A program made the position numbers and the translations under genes. Below are positions 1 to 12,270 of a DNA stretch of 28,464 nt, piece after piece (positions within the stretch are counted from its first letter, which is position 1; every line of letters begins with the position of its first letter). The stretch covers positions 1-28,464 of the forward strand of contig JNEM01016963.1 in the NCBI GenBank assembly GCA_000697335.1, given 5' to 3'. The stretch comes from Conidiobolus incongruus B7586. Its lineage: Eukaryota > Entomophthoromycota > Entomophthoromycetes > Entomophthorales > Conidiobolaceae. The notes under the pieces were generated by a model. The model did no database searches. It saw only the letters and a program-made list of their open reading frames with translations, and had not been told where the DNA came from.

Positions 1-240
1 CTATATAAAAAATTTAAAATTCATTAATTATAAATATTCATTGTAAAAACCTTTGCTTTTGGTTATATCTTAATAAATTTAATTTAGCTATAGCTACTCT
101 AGTTTTCTTTTAAGCTTTTGTTAAATTAAAAGGTATTTATTTTATATTTTTATTTATTAATTTTAATTTAAACTTTAATATATATAAAGTACTTATGTAA
201 CTAATATTAAAATGTTTTGATAATTCTTTAGTTGAAATAA
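1..240. repeat. Left copy of a dispersed AT-rich repeat
   Basis: This segment aligns in the same orientation with 28228-28464. Shared landmarks include CATTAATTATAA near its start, AAGGTATTTATTTTATATTT near the middle, TTTATTAATTTTA, TTTAAACTTTAAT and AAACTAATATTAAAAT-like endings. Identity is around three quarters by eye, with small indels, so the copies are old. No coding capacity is seen and the family is not identified. The repeat probably continues to the right, to somewhere near 560-620, where composition changes to long T and A runs. Confidence 0.75.
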
Positions 241-2263
241 AAAGGTGTTTTTTGATATATTTTTCATTTTATTAATTATTAAAAAAAAGATAGTTAAAAT
301 TAATCTTTTAGATTTTAACAAGTTTTAGGTAGTTTCTCTCTCTATCTTAAAGTAATTTACCTAATAAAAAATTATTAATTTAGATAAATTTTTATTACTA
401 AAAGCTGCTTGTAAATTTTAAATAATTTTAAAGGATTAATGGTTAAGTTTTATCAATATTAAAATAAATAGCTTTATAATAGTTATTATATAGTTTAAGT
501 ATAAATAAATTAAATAACTAACTTTAAAAAATTATTTTTTTAATCAAAAAAAATTATCATATATATATATATAAATTTATAATTCAAAACTATTTATTTT
601 CTTATTTGTTTTTTTATATATTTTTTTATTTAAAATTAATAATATGTTTGAAAAATCAGAAATTAAAAAATTTCCTATTTTTTTAATTCCATAGTAATAT
701 TATAATTTAAATCAAGAATTTGAGTTTGCTAATTAATATCAATATTCAAATAACAATATATAATATAATTTACATACTTTTATAATAATACCAAAGATAA
801 TTAAGAGATATATTATTTATTACAGGAATAGCCATATAAATTGAAATGCATTAGTGTTCTATATCAATTTAAAAATATAATAATATTTATCATTCAATGT
901 AAATAAAAATAATATATATATTAATAATTAATATTATATAAATTTTCTTCATAGCTTTATTGGCATTATATTTATTTCCTGATTTTTGAATCAATCTGAA
1001 ATATAAGTTCCATAAACTATTCAAATTTTGTGGCAATAATCTTGCATGTTTTCAATTCAATTCATATTAATAATACATTAATCAACTCTCAAAACTTTTT
1101 CACATAGCATTATTTAATCTGTAATATTTTCTCAAATTAACCAAAAATTTAAAAGGGATAATATTTTTAGATTCATTTATTAATTTAAAATACATTCATG
1201 AATTCCGATATTAATACTTTGAATATATAATATCAGATTAAAAATTAAAAATAATTGAAACTTTTAACCGATGTAATAAGTTAATTAGTATAAAATTTGA
1301 ATACAAATAAAATTGAATTATTTACATGATTGTATATATTCATTTGATCCAAAATTTATGTGAAAATGAGTATTATTAACTATAATTGCTGTTTATTTAA
1401 CAGATAATATTAATGATCAACTTAATCTACAGGTATTTTTAAAAAAAAACAAATCATATAATATTACTAAAATACCAACTTTAAAAACAAAAATCTTGTA
1501 TGTAATTTTAGATGAGCTATGTGCTTGGATATTGGCTATATCGGTAATTACCAAATATAGATAAATATTAGTAATTTTTGACCTAAATATCCACTTTATG
1601 CACATTCAGCAATTAGTTCATCATTTTTTTAATAATTCAAAATTTATTCTTAATAATTTTTAAATATGAATTTTGAATAGATTATTTATAAAAAATTCAA
1701 CTCCACAATTGATACCAATAATATAGAACTTACTAACTGAATACAATCGTTATCTGATCTATGAATACAGTAAACCTATGAAGAATTATGCAACTTTATA
1801 AAGCTATCAATTAATTTGTAAGTGTATAAACTTGTATAATTTTATAATAATGCAGTAAATGAATCATAAATTAGTGGGCTTTTTGGAAGGGATTGGTTAA
1901 GATACTTGTCGTTTCTTCTTGGTTATGATTGCTTTTATCACTAATAACATGATACCTAATATTTGATGGATCAAATATATTTCTAATGTGAGGTATTCAA
2001 GCATTATTGAATATTGAAAATACCCGATTTATGCATAACTTGAAATTTTAATCATATAAATGTTTACTATTAATGTATTTCGGTTTATAAATTCAATCAA
2101 AAATTTAATGAAACGTATAAATTTTTTTTAATATTCATAGCATAATATTCACTTGACTTTCAATATCTTATTCTATGATAATATTAGAAATAGTTTGAAT
2201 GGAAACAATTTATTAATTATAACTATTTTGAGTTTGCGTTGATATTATTAATTTAGTGATTGA

Positions 2264-2434
2264 ATTCTACATTATAATGATGAAAACCCTTATATTTCAA
2301 ATACTTGGATTTCAGCTAAAGTAGTACTAAATCTTTTCAAGATCTCAAGTATTCTTGCGGCGATATTTTCTACAACTTACTTTACAATGATAAACACTAT
2401 ATCTCTGTCAACGGAAAACTATAAAGTTTGCTAA
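2264..2434 (+). other. Coding-like open run, possible exon or gene relic
   Basis: A frame open for 56 codons ends at TAA 2432-2434, in a patch of lower AT content. It has no ATG at its head. It contains a strong acceptor-like sequence (GGATTTCAG, just before the codons for KVVLNLFK), so it could be an internal exon. The translation includes NPYISNTWISAKVVLNLFK and a Ser/Thr-rich end. That has a vague likeness to the C-terminal part of the fungal-specific transcription factor domain, but I would not assign it. Length alone is not significant in DNA of this composition. No consistent flanking exon could be joined to it in phase. Confidence 0.2.
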
Positions 2435-5400
2435 TTATTTATTTATTACTTTTCTTCCGAAATTTTTCAAAATACGTCATATTTATTGATACAAAGTTGG
2501 GCTGATTCATGATCTTTGTCAAATGCTAATGAGTTAATTTTCGTTTAACAAGATTATTACTTCCAAAAAGTAAACTCATTGAATAAGATTTATGTTAAAA
2601 AATTTACTCTTCATTATCATATCATATTTTGCAATCATTCTCAGATATATAATCGAAGAATCCTCTTTCATCAGTTCAAGTAATATCCTGTAATTTTCCT
2701 ATCAATAATTCAATATTAAAATAATATTATTAACGGGAATAAAGTTTATTATCAAATGCATCAAAAAACATTTATTTTTGCTTAAATCCGCTATTTGGTT
2801 TTAAATCAACAAATTTAAAAATTTTCATAATATTTTACTATGTTTTACTAATTGTTATTTGCATAATTATGTAATAAAATTTATAAATAAATAATTATTA
2901 CTAGTTTTATAAAGGTAATACCAGATAAGTATGAATGAAATATATTTAATACTTAATCAGGAGATTATTGTTCAATGATCAACAAATTGTATAATATCAA
3001 TGAAGCTATCAAAATAAATATAACAAATTAGTACCCCATTGGTAAATTAAAATTGCAAAATATCTAGTTCTATAATATTACAATTGTATAAGGGAGAATG
3101 TAAATTTGAGTCTTTAAAATTATAAAAGGGAATAGAAATAAAAGCTGAAACATTATATTTAAAACAATACAACAATTGTTGCATATATCAAATAAATATT
3201 AATTAATAAAATTTCCTCCAATTGCTAAACAAAATAAAAATAATTTTATCAAAATTTAAAATCTTTAACAATGTAAAATAATAATTGCACTTAAATTTCC
3301 TTAAGAAGCAAAACAACTATTTATATTCACACATTTTTTGAAAGTAATATTATCAAAAGATATTTCGAGACTTATACCTGCATTTTTGTAAAACTTGATT
3401 TTTAGAATATATTATATGAAATTCAACTAAAAAAGTAAAAAGTGCTTTGCAAATGCTATTTAATTAATAACTAATTGAGATGATGAAAATTTTAAGATAC
3501 AAGAGAAAAAATTGAATCCTAATATAAAACTACATTACATATCAAGAAAAAAAGGTAAATTTCATTGTTCAGCTTATTAATAACACTGATAATTACTCTG
3601 AGCGCAGACTTAATATCAATATATAGATAAATATTATTAAATATCATAGTATTAATGATACTAAATAATATTCAAATTCTAGTTTGATTTGAAAAAGTTA
3701 TCAATAGATGTGTTAACCAGATAATCAATTGCTTCAAATTGCAATCAACTAAAATTTTAATATATAACTATTTTAACATGTTAAATAAAAGCCTTGATAA
3801 TATTAATAATTAATTAATGGGGAAATGCATTATAATATAATTTTAATATACCCTAATTAAGATAAATATTTTTTAAAAACTATTAATCAATATTTTAAGT
3901 TTAAGATATTAAGATATATATAAAATAATTAATATGTAAAGTAGTTTTATAACACTAATTTTATTGAAACAAAAAAATGATTTGAGTAATAGTATTTTAT
4001 ATCGATTATATCATTAATAGTCACTCAAGCTAATTTTGAAATAACATTTATAATCAATGACATATTTAAATTACCTTCATTAATAAATTATTTAAATAAT
4101 TATATTGATAGAATATAAATTGATAATTTTGTAAATAATATTATCAAACTAATTACCATTAAAATGGTATTAATATTAACTATATTTTGATATATTTTAA
4201 AAAACACAAAAGAATATATATGTTATATTTAAGATAAAGTTAAAATAATAATTTCATGGTAGATATCAATTTATTATTATTAGTATTTTATAATATATAT
4301 AATTTACAAGTTCAATAATGATTTTTGTATTATAGTATATATATCCATGTTTAATAAGATCAATTAATTTTAAAATATATATTTGATATTTAATAATCAT
4401 GAATAAATTTGATTAAAAGCTTATCTATTAAAATTATTGACTTGATAATAATATCTGTCTTTTCTTAATAAAATATAATATTTTTATAATATATATTTTT
4501 CCAATTTAAAGTGAATTGAAATTATTTTTAAAATTAAATAATTTTTATTTTAATATATCAATTATATAATATACCTTTTGTTATTTAAAATTTAAAACTA
4601 TAAAATAAAACCATATTATTATAAACTTAATATAATTTAGTTAATAAAAATATATAACTATTAAAATATCATTAAATATACCTTAAATTTTTAAATCAAA
4701 ACCTTAAATTAAAATAAAGATCCATAAAACATTAACTTTATTATACTTTGTTATATAGATAAAGTGTTTATCATTAGTATTAATCTATGCAAAGATAAAA
4801 TATTGTATTAAATATATAATTGACTTGATTTTTATTGATAGAAATGAATATAATATTGTTTAAGGCTATTAAAATTATAAGAAATTATAGTTTAAATAAC
4901 CGATACTAATGAATTAATTATAATTTTTATATTATATAAATATATCAAAGAACAACATATCAATTTTTAATCCAAAAAAAATGTTTACTCTGATTGGCTT
5001 ACCCACGACACGATATTATTATAACTCATAAGCTTGAAACATTTTAATTTTCCAAATTTAGAAATGAATCCCTTTAGTATAATTTCATATATACGTTTAA
5101 TTATTTTCACTTTAAAACCAATTTTATTGGTAAAAAATAAATTTTGTAATTAGAAAAAATAAAAATTTCAACTTGGAAATAATCCTTAAATATAATAAAG
5201 TGAGTTCCTATAAAAGTAATATAATCGACAGAATAATATTATAACATGATTTAATTTTTTATTAAATTTAATTATTAATATATTAATGAAGTGTAATATA
5301 AAATTTGTAATATATTGGCAGAATTTTAATAAAAAGGCTTTAATTTTACTATAATTAAGTTATTTCTTTTTAAATACATTATATTTATTATGTCTATCAT

Positions 5401-7906
5401 TCATTTTTATAAAAAAATAAATTATTTTTTATTTTAAACCTCAATATAAAATAATTAAAATTTAAATATAATGTAATATATTATGGGAAAATAATGAAAA
5501 ATACCAATAGGTAAAATATCATTAACCCGTTTTTAACATAATTTTAATAGTAACCTTTTTATTTAACAATTAAAGTATTTTCTTGAGTATATATGTCCGC
5601 TATTTAATAGTTAATTTTATGAAATATATTTAAATTTCAAATAGCCAATATATTAACCAATTTTAAATAATCATACAATCGATAAATAATAAATATGAAT
5701 TTTATACATTAAACATTTTATATTAATATAGCTTAAGCAATATAGAACATACTTATATAATAATAAATTTGGTTTTTAAAGTTATGTCGTAATATGATTT
5801 TATTTTATTTTAAACTATTATTTAATGGAAAGCTACTACGTTTTTATTAAACAATACATGTCAAAATTAAAACATAATTTTTTTTATTTTATTATATTTA
5901 ATTTTATATGAATTTTAAAATTAAATATATTTAACCTTATAACTAATATAAATGCTGATAATTAATATTTAATCTTATTTTTAATATATAACTATATCAA
6001 AACATAATATAGGGTTAATAATATGTAATATTATAAAATATTATAGATTATATGAAACAGATCATATGAAGGTAAGGGATATTTTGATTATAAGAAATAA
6101 TATACTTATAACAATTAACATTTAACCAGCTATCAAATCCATTGAACAACTTTTTAAAAACAGACTAATACACAAATATGAAAAACCCTTTAAAATCGTT
6201 ACAATTTACTGATTCATATTTAAATGTATAAATAATTATGATAATGTATTAGTCCAAACAAAAAATTAGCCCTATTGAAAATATTAAATCCCATTGAAAT
6301 TAAAAATACTTATTTACAGGAGTTTCGCTAAATAAATACTTGTCAAAGTATAATAATTATAATTTCATAGTAATAATATAAATAGGCAGTTAGCAGTTAA
6401 ACCTAGTTAAACCCCTAGGATTTAGCGTGGTTTATTATATGCTATATTAAACTAACAAATTATCTATTATTATTTTTATCTATTTCTCCATTTTTTACAA
6501 TTTAGATAATTTGTAATAAAATATTTGATTGAAGTAATACTATGTGGTATTAACCAATTTTTAGGGGTTTAATTTTATTTGTTTGGTATTATTACACATT
6601 AGAATTAAAATTGTAAAAATATAAGTCAATTATGAAAGAATTGATAAGAAAATATATTGAATTTATTACTTTAAATTTAACTCAAATTCTATAGTATTAT
6701 ATTTCAACATGATATCTGAAATATAAAATATATATTTATAATGAAAATTATTCATTTAATTTTTGAATTTTAGTTATATATTAATTTTTACAAAATATTG
6801 ATAAGTGATACAAAATAACTTTTAAAAACTAGTCTTCAATAGAATAATCATGATGTGTGCTATGAAAATTAATAATGTTTTAATAAAATCATGTTTATTA
6901 TGCTTATATATTCTATAGAGTAGTTTGAGTATATTAATTTCAACTGAATCACTCAGAAATTAATTTTTATTAGATACAATTCCATTTTGAAAATCACTCT
7001 AATAGATCTCAAATAGTATTTTGTATTTTGGTAAATATGTCATATTATCTATATAATCCCCAAATTGAAAATAAAAAAATTCAATCGAATATTTATTTTT
7101 AAAAAAATTATATGATCAAGTTTTGAATTTAATAATATCAGTAACAAATTAATAAATATTGATATATTAACTATCGGATCCCTCAATCATAATATTATAT
7201 ATAAAGCAATATAGCGTAAATTAAAGATTTTTCAGAGTTTTAACATTATTCAAATTATAACATTGCTATAATAATAAGATATAGAAATAAGTTGGTATGA
7301 CAATTTTATTATATTTCTCAATTAATTCAAAAATAAATGCTATAATTGCCGAATTTTTCAAAATTCCATATTGAGCAAACCATAATAATAGATTTTTTTC
7401 ATATTGTACAAAATTAAATTAAATAGTTCTTTAATTTTTTCTGATTTTGATTAAAAATAGAATGATTTTCATATTATTTGGATGCTGCAAAAATCTATTA
7501 AATTTGAAGGGATTTTGTTGAGTAAATATTTAATTAAAAAACAAAGATTTTTTAAACTTAAATTGATTGTGTTAATTTAAATAATTAATTTCTTTTGTAA
7601 ATTAGATTGAATATGATTTATTTCATGATTGCAATATCACATTTATAATTGAATACTCTGATAATTAAATAACTTAGCAATATTTTGATATTGAAAATAC
7701 AATACAATAAATACCTTTATTTTTTGGATCATTATTGTAAAATGGAATCATTGGTTGAAACACATCATTCCTCCAATAATTAACTTAAAAAACTAATTTA
7801 AAGTTGCACGTGATATATTAATAATTACATCAAATTAATTTTTATTCAACACCAAAGTGAATAATTTTTCTTCAGAAATTAATATTTGGAGAATAAATGG
7901 ATCTAA

Positions 7907-8196
7907 TATAGTAGCATATCAAACTATTCAAAACTTGAAACCATGATAAATCAGGTTAAAACATTAAGTGCAATATCATCAACTAAGATTACTCAGGAAG
8001 TTATCCAACAGCATAATACATTTTGAATTATAACTTAACGCCCATTTAAATGACTAAAGAAATTCAAACTTAACCTGATATTGTTTAGATATCATAGGAT
8101 AAGCAAATGGAATTTTTCAGAAATCAAAGGGATCTATCGAGTATGGAACTTGATATGTTTTTAGATTTTAGTTATTGGGTTGGTTTTAGCTTGTAA
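7907..8196 (+). other. Two coding-like open runs, possible gene relic
   Basis: Two neighbouring plus-strand open runs, in different frames, have protein-like composition. The first, 7907-8026 (39 codons), reads through SKLETMINQVKTLSAISS, which could form a short amphipathic helix. The second, 8098-8196 (32 codons), contains MEFFRNQRDLSSMELDMFLD. No clean GT-AG intron joining them in phase was found. They may be exons of an unrecognised gene, remains of one, or chance. Both lie in a patch that is visibly less AT-rich than its surroundings. Confidence 0.18.
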
Positions 8197-8513
8197 TTTA
8201 ACCTAAATATTAATGATTTTTACATTTTAAAAACATTAGCGACAAATAAAAATAATGATTGGTAGAATTATTATTTATTTAAGGATGTTTTTTTAATATA
8301 ATAATTATTATTTGCATTCAACAATAATATTTCAAACTTAATTCTCGAATATGTGTCTCATGATTTTTAATACGTTTTAATATTTCACTATATTCAAACA
8401 AATTCTAGTATTTAATCTATGATAAACACTAACAAAACATGTAAAAAATGATTTAAAATATATATCAAATATTCACGAAAATATTATTAAATTCAAAGAT
8501 TTAAAAAATTGCC

Positions 8514-8571
8514 GAGGTGAATAAATGATGAAAATCTTTGGAATTCAAGTTATGATCCATCCTTTCACCTC
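8514..8571. repeat. GC-rich 8-bp inverted repeat
   Basis: GAGGTGAA at 8514-8521 is the exact reverse complement of TTCACCTC at 8564-8571, with a 42-nt loop. In DNA this AT-rich most chance inverted repeats are made of A and T, so arms with five G/C of eight stand out. It could be an RNA hairpin, a binding-site pair or chance. Confidence 0.4.
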
Positions 8572-8912
8572 AACATCTATTAATTTATGGCATTAATTAT
8601 TTGATTGAATTATTTATTAGTAAAAATTCAATGATATAATTAGTCGGATTTTATTATATATGGTTAAGATGTATTTTAAATCTATGCTTCAGAGTTAAAT
8701 ATATGAGTCATATATATGAATACATACTAATTTGTGGTGCTTAAAGTTTGAAGAATATAAATATTATTTGATAGATATCAATCTTCAAACTATAAATTTA
8801 TATGCAATCAATTCTTTGAAATTTATTAAAAAGTGTTAAATTTGAAAATTCTATAACATATTTAATAAATTTTCGGTATAGCCAAATCTATATTGAACAC
8901 AAACAATAAAGT

Positions 8913-9116
8913 ATGAATTCTGTTAGAATCAAATTAATTGTTTTAATCACGTGTAATAGTATTTGCTTTAATATTGATGTATATTTGATCCATCTTACAA
9001 TTTTCAAGAGTTTAAACATCGTCAACCATCATCATATGAATATAGAAAATTTAAAAAAAACATTTGAAAATATACATTTAACTGGGCGTAAAGTAAAAAA
9101 AATAAAAGAGAAATGA
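8913..9116 (+). CDS. Doubtful 67-aa ORF, hydrophobic N-terminus and Lys-rich end
   Basis: An ATG-initiated frame of 67 codons. The first 20 residues could be read as a signal peptide (a basic start, then a run of L, V and I ending in CNSICF), and the end is lysine-rich (GRKVKKIKEK). It has no recognisable domain and no clear promoter, and codon use is as AT-rich as the surroundings. ORFs of this size are expected by chance here. The last codons overlap the left arm of the inverted repeat at 9082-9178. I think it is probably not a gene. Confidence 0.12.
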   Translation: MNSVRIKLIVLITCNSICFNIDVYLIHLTIFKSLNIVNHHHMNIENLKKTFENIHLTGRKVKKIKEK

Positions 9117-9178
9117 TAATAATTAGGCAAAATTATTTAATCTAAAAACTGAGTAATGAAATCAGATTCTACGCCCAG
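9082..9178. repeat. GC-rich 9-bp inverted repeat, 79-nt spacing
   Basis: CTGGGCGTA at 9082-9090 and TACGCCCAG at 9170-9178 are perfect reverse complements. Six of the nine arm bases are G or C in a region of about 80% AT, so chance occurrence at this spacing is unlikely under the background composition. The 97-bp unit could be a long hairpin or the remains of a very short element with terminal inverted repeats. No target-site duplication is evident. Confidence 0.5.
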
Positions 9179-9179
9179 A

Positions 9180-10880
9180 AACATTAACACTTTTATTCGA
9201 GTTTCTCGTATTTTAGATAAGATGAATAACTACTAATATATTTGTGTTGTTGTGTATAACTACTTGCAGATTTTATGTTTTGATACATGTCATAGATTCT
9301 CATAATATATTGTTGAATCTTTGATTTCAAAATATATATATATATATTTAAAGAATTAAAAAAAATTTTGCAAATATATGTTTCAAATTCATCTCAATCA
9401 AATTCTATCCGAATAAAAATTAATCAAAATATAACAATAATATCCTCTAAAAACCAAATATAAAAACAATCTAAAAATAAATTCTAATATAATTTCAAGT
9501 TTACTACTAATATCCTATAACCGTATGTTACAAATTGACATTTTAAGGAATCGAATTAAGCTTAGAGTTCATCCTTGCATTCTTTAGTAATTACGCCAAA
9601 TCTTAAGAATATTACAAGAGTAGAAAGAAAAGAGGTTTATATGGTTAGTAAAGATGGATCAATGCATTATTTGAAATTAATCATTTCCTCTATTTTGATA
9701 TTAATTGAGAAATAATTAGTTATTTTGTTTTTTATAAAGATTAATTAAGATTTGAGGGATTTTTGGAGTGTTGTTAAATGGATATTATAACCCATGTAAT
9801 GATGATTGGATATTATTATATTAGTCGAATTGATATATCAACTGTAACAATATTTCTTAGAAAGTTGTATTAATCAAAGAATTCCTTCCAAGTAGTAATG
9901 TTGACCGTAATTTCTAGTTTGAACAATTAGAACCGTAATTTGATCTCAATATCAAAATTAAACCTTAAAAACGTTTTGTAATTGATGAGATAAACAATTT
10001 AGGAGTCTATTAGAGATTCAAGTTACTCTGAATTTAATAAGATTAAATAAATTAATTAGAACCTCATGTTAGGATTATTACTTAATTTTTTTTATTTGTT
10101 GCAATTTTGTGAATACCATCCTCTAAATAATTTGATTAGATATGATGTTATTTGATATTGAAATCGCTATTGTTAATTAATATCCTATGATACTTATTAC
10201 CATTACACTATTATTTTTTTACTGTTCTAATTATATTTTAATTACTTTTTATGGTATCATATTGTGGAATTTAATGAATTGTTAGATGCTATGATTTTAA
10301 ATGATTAAATTTTTGAATTCTTTGCTATTAAATTTGATCCATATAGTATTGATTAGGGTAGTATAGAATTCACCTGCTTTTGTCGGTAGATGAATTAAAT
10401 TGTTTGAACATTGTAGGTCTTAATCTAATATAGATTCCGATGATTTGGTTATTTTGCTTCAGCTATCATATCCACGAGACCTTATTTCACCTCTTCAGAT
10501 CATTTGTTCACCTACAAAAATTCAAAAAAAATACATGCAATTTTATATTGGTATCTCAAATAGGGAGCCAATAAGAAATAGGCCAATCAATAAAAGTATC
10601 AGAATTAATATTGATTAATTGATTGAACAGAGGTGAAAATTAAATTTCTTTATAAGGTGATCGAAGTTATTTTGGTAATGTAGTTAATTAGCAGTATTTC
10701 CACTAATTAATTGTTAATGATATAATTTGGTAGTGAGTTATGATTATGAATTTTGCATAAATTACTGAGTTACTCATTCAATTAATTTCCATCCAATCAA
10801 AATGAAGTATGGATTGGATTTTATCCAGTTATTGCGATTTAAGGAATTGGATGGATGACTAGTACAGTTTTACTTCGATT
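9180..10880. other. AT-rich intergenic stretch upstream of the zinc-finger gene
   Basis: No supported gene. Composition becomes less AT-rich towards the right end, approaching the promoter of the first zinc-finger gene. An (AT)8 tract lies at 9332-9347. A 64-codon open run at 10424-10618 is listed separately. Confidence 0.6.
10424..10618 (+). other. Coding-like open run without start codon
   Basis: The frame is open for 64 codons, ending at TAA 10616-10618, in relatively GC-rich DNA about 620 bp upstream of the first zinc-finger gene. It contains LLQLSYPRDLISPLQIICSP followed by a basic stretch (REPIRNRP). An in-phase upstream exon fragment could be joined across a 48-bp GTAGAT...TAG interval ending at 10433, but that gives only six more codons. 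No domain is recognised. It may be an exon, a relic or chance. Confidence 0.2.
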
Positions 10881-10884
10881 TTTT

Positions 10885-11158
10885 CCCCCTACTAGTATGT
10901 GTAACATTTCTCAGAAACCTCCATGACCATACTCCTACTCTCACCCTCCTCACCTCCTAACCAATCCCCTCCAACCGGTTTCCACACCGATCTCATACCA
11001 TCTCAAACCATTCAATAGTATAAATACCCTACTGCCATCTCATCCATCATCATCATCCGTTGTACATTCTTCTCTTCAGCATTATAATTTCCTAATTATA
11101 ATCAATTCTCTCACTCGTCTAATTTTTTAATTAATATAATCTCACTATAATATAAATA
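10885..11158 (+). promoter_or_regulatory. Promoter and 5' leader of zinc-finger gene A
   Basis: A pyrimidine-rich, GC-richer block precedes the gene. Visible elements are two CCCCT pentamers (10886-10890 and 10966-10970), which match the yeast stress response element; a CCAAT pentamer at 10961-10965; a distal TATAAATA at 11019-11026; and a second TATAAATA at 11151-11158, about 83 bp before the ATG. Use of the distal TATA would give a leader of roughly 190 nt rich in CATCATCAT and CT. The motif meanings are borrowed from yeast and are inference. Only the second TATAAATA has a counterpart in the paralogue. Confidence 0.55.
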
Positions 11159-11240
11159 ATCTTCTCATTATTTATATTATTTGTTTATATCAAGTGCTAA
11201 TTTGTTCCAACTTATTCACTCATACTAACTAAATTATTCA

Positions 11241-12002
11241 ATGATGTCTTCCAACTTCACTCCCGTTCTCGATTCTACTCCAGTTTTTGCCGATAACCAA
11301 GGTCAATTCTACTTTGATCAAACTAAATGTGCTTTGACTCAAGCTCAAGCAGATTACCTCCAACAAGATCCCGCCGCTGCTTACTGCTCTCCTCCTCTCT
11401 TGGATCAGCAAGCAACCTTCACTAACTGGGTCCCAGTGCCATGTGTTCCATCCAATGTCCCCAGCAGTTTCAATACTGATGTCGACTCACCCATTCCCTC
11501 CTTCCAAAACAGCCCCTATTTGATGTCAGACTCTGTCTTCTCCAGTCCCAGTATTGGATTTGATGACAGCGGCACTTTCATGCAAGATCAACCCTCTGCC
11601 ATGTTCCATCCCATGTTCCCTTTCATGGCCCAAGCCAATCAAATTTCTCCTCACGCCTATCCTAACAAGCCCGCTAAGCCATACAGTTGCATGATGTGCT
11701 TCAGATCATTCACCAGAAAGCATGATCTTCAGCGTCACATCCGTGTGCACACTGGTGACAAGCCCTACAAGTGTAAGTTCTGCGACCGCTCCTTCGCTCG
11801 TACTGATGCTCTCAAGCGCCATCTCCGAGTTGATGATCGCTGCAAACTTGCGTTCCAAGAATACCAAGAAAAGCATGGTCCCCAAGTCTCCCAAAGGGGC
11901 AAGAAATCAGCTGCCAGACTCGCTGCCGAAGCTGCCGCTGCTAAAGCTGCTACCTCCGCCCAAACTTCTCAATCCACAGCCGTTACAACCGAATCATCAT
12001 AA
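11241..12002 (+). CDS. Two-finger C2H2 transcription factor, copy A
   Basis: A 253-aa intronless protein, likely a nuclear DNA-binding regulator. Residues 1-148 are low-complexity, rich in Pro, Ser, Gln and aromatic residues, like an activation region. Finger 1 uses C150, C153, H166 and H170 (CX2CX12HX3H). A TGDKPYK linker leads to finger 2, with C178, C181, H194 and a final Cys (C201) instead of His (CX2CX12HX6C). The recognition helices read RKHDLQRH and RTDALKRH. At the base-contacting positions (-1, 2, 3, 6) they equal my recollection of Crz1 fingers 2 and 3, and they also resemble Swi5/Ace2 fingers 2-3, so the exact family is open. A basic patch (RGKKSAAR, 219-226) precedes an Ala-rich tail. 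Codons are far more GC-ending than the surroundings, and the start is the first ATG of ATGATG. The gene is paralogous to 17240-17980; this copy looks the less eroded of the two. Confidence 0.93.
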   Translation: MMSSNFTPVLDSTPVFADNQGQFYFDQTKCALTQAQADYLQQDPAAAYCSPPLLDQQATFTNWVPVPCVPSNVPSSFNTDVDSPIPSFQNSPYLMSDSVFSSPSIGFDDSGTFMQDQPSAMFHPMFPFMAQANQISPHAYPNKPAKPYSCMMCFRSFTRKHDLQRHIRVHTGDKPYKCKFCDRSFARTDALKRHLRVDDRCKLAFQEYQEKHGPQVSQRGKKSAARLAAEAAAAKAATSAQTSQSTAVTTESS

Positions 12003-12270
12003 ATATTCAAACGAAAATGACTAACTAATTAATTCACCCAAATTCAATGTATAACAGCTTCTTCGAAACCTACAAACTAATTAATATTAGACCCCATCTC
12101 GCATTCGAATAATGTTAAAAAACATAGCATCTCCACACGAGCAGGTTGCCCACTACTAGACACAATCCAATTGCCAATACCAATATGTAATTATTCAAAA
12201 CAATTCTTTTTATTTGTTAATAATAAATCTAACGATATAATAATAATTCTCATTTAATAATTCAAAATTG
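12003..12270 (+). terminator. 3' flank of zinc-finger gene A with AATAAA
   Basis: This sequence still aligns with the 3' flank of the paralogue: a shared CCAAATTC-A-AATGTATAA segment just after the stop, CTAATTAATAT, and CAATAATTCTCATTTAA-like sequence near 12241. An AATAAA at 12222-12227 is a plausible polyadenylation signal. The duplicated block therefore extends about 270 bp beyond the stop codon. Confidence 0.5.

Larger units (their letters stand above)
241..8890. other. AT-rich gene-poor stretch
   Basis: About 8.6 kb with no gene I can support. It is dominated by A/T words with short (AT)n tracts, for example near 561-572. At this composition about one codon in ten is a stop, so many open runs of 40-60 codons are expected by chance, and that is what is seen. 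Local patches of lower AT with coding-like open frames occur at 2264-2434 and 7907-8196 and are listed separately. A short GC-richer patch at 4981-5031 has an ATG followed by 16 sense codons, which I do not call a gene. Confidence 0.7.

Noticed and set aside
1417-1605. 62-aa minus-strand ORF
   Set aside because: Ile/Lys/Asn/Phe-rich translation typical of AT-rich non-coding DNA, with no promoter or domain.
9562-9642. Minus-strand open run ending in CKDEL, resembling an ER-retention signal
   Set aside because: Only about 25 codons, with no start codon, signal peptide or supported exon; a four-residue match is within chance for the number of frames scanned.
11484-11510. Possible calcineurin docking motif (PIPSFQ, resembling the Crz1 PIISIQ)
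   Set aside because: The third position is Pro where a hydrophobic residue is required, and copy B does not keep the motif; too weak to claim calcineurin regulation.
11706-12024. ORFs overlapping zinc-finger gene A in other frames and on the opposite strand
   Set aside because: They are shadows of the real gene. The zinc-finger frame alone carries a recognisable domain and the matching paralogue.
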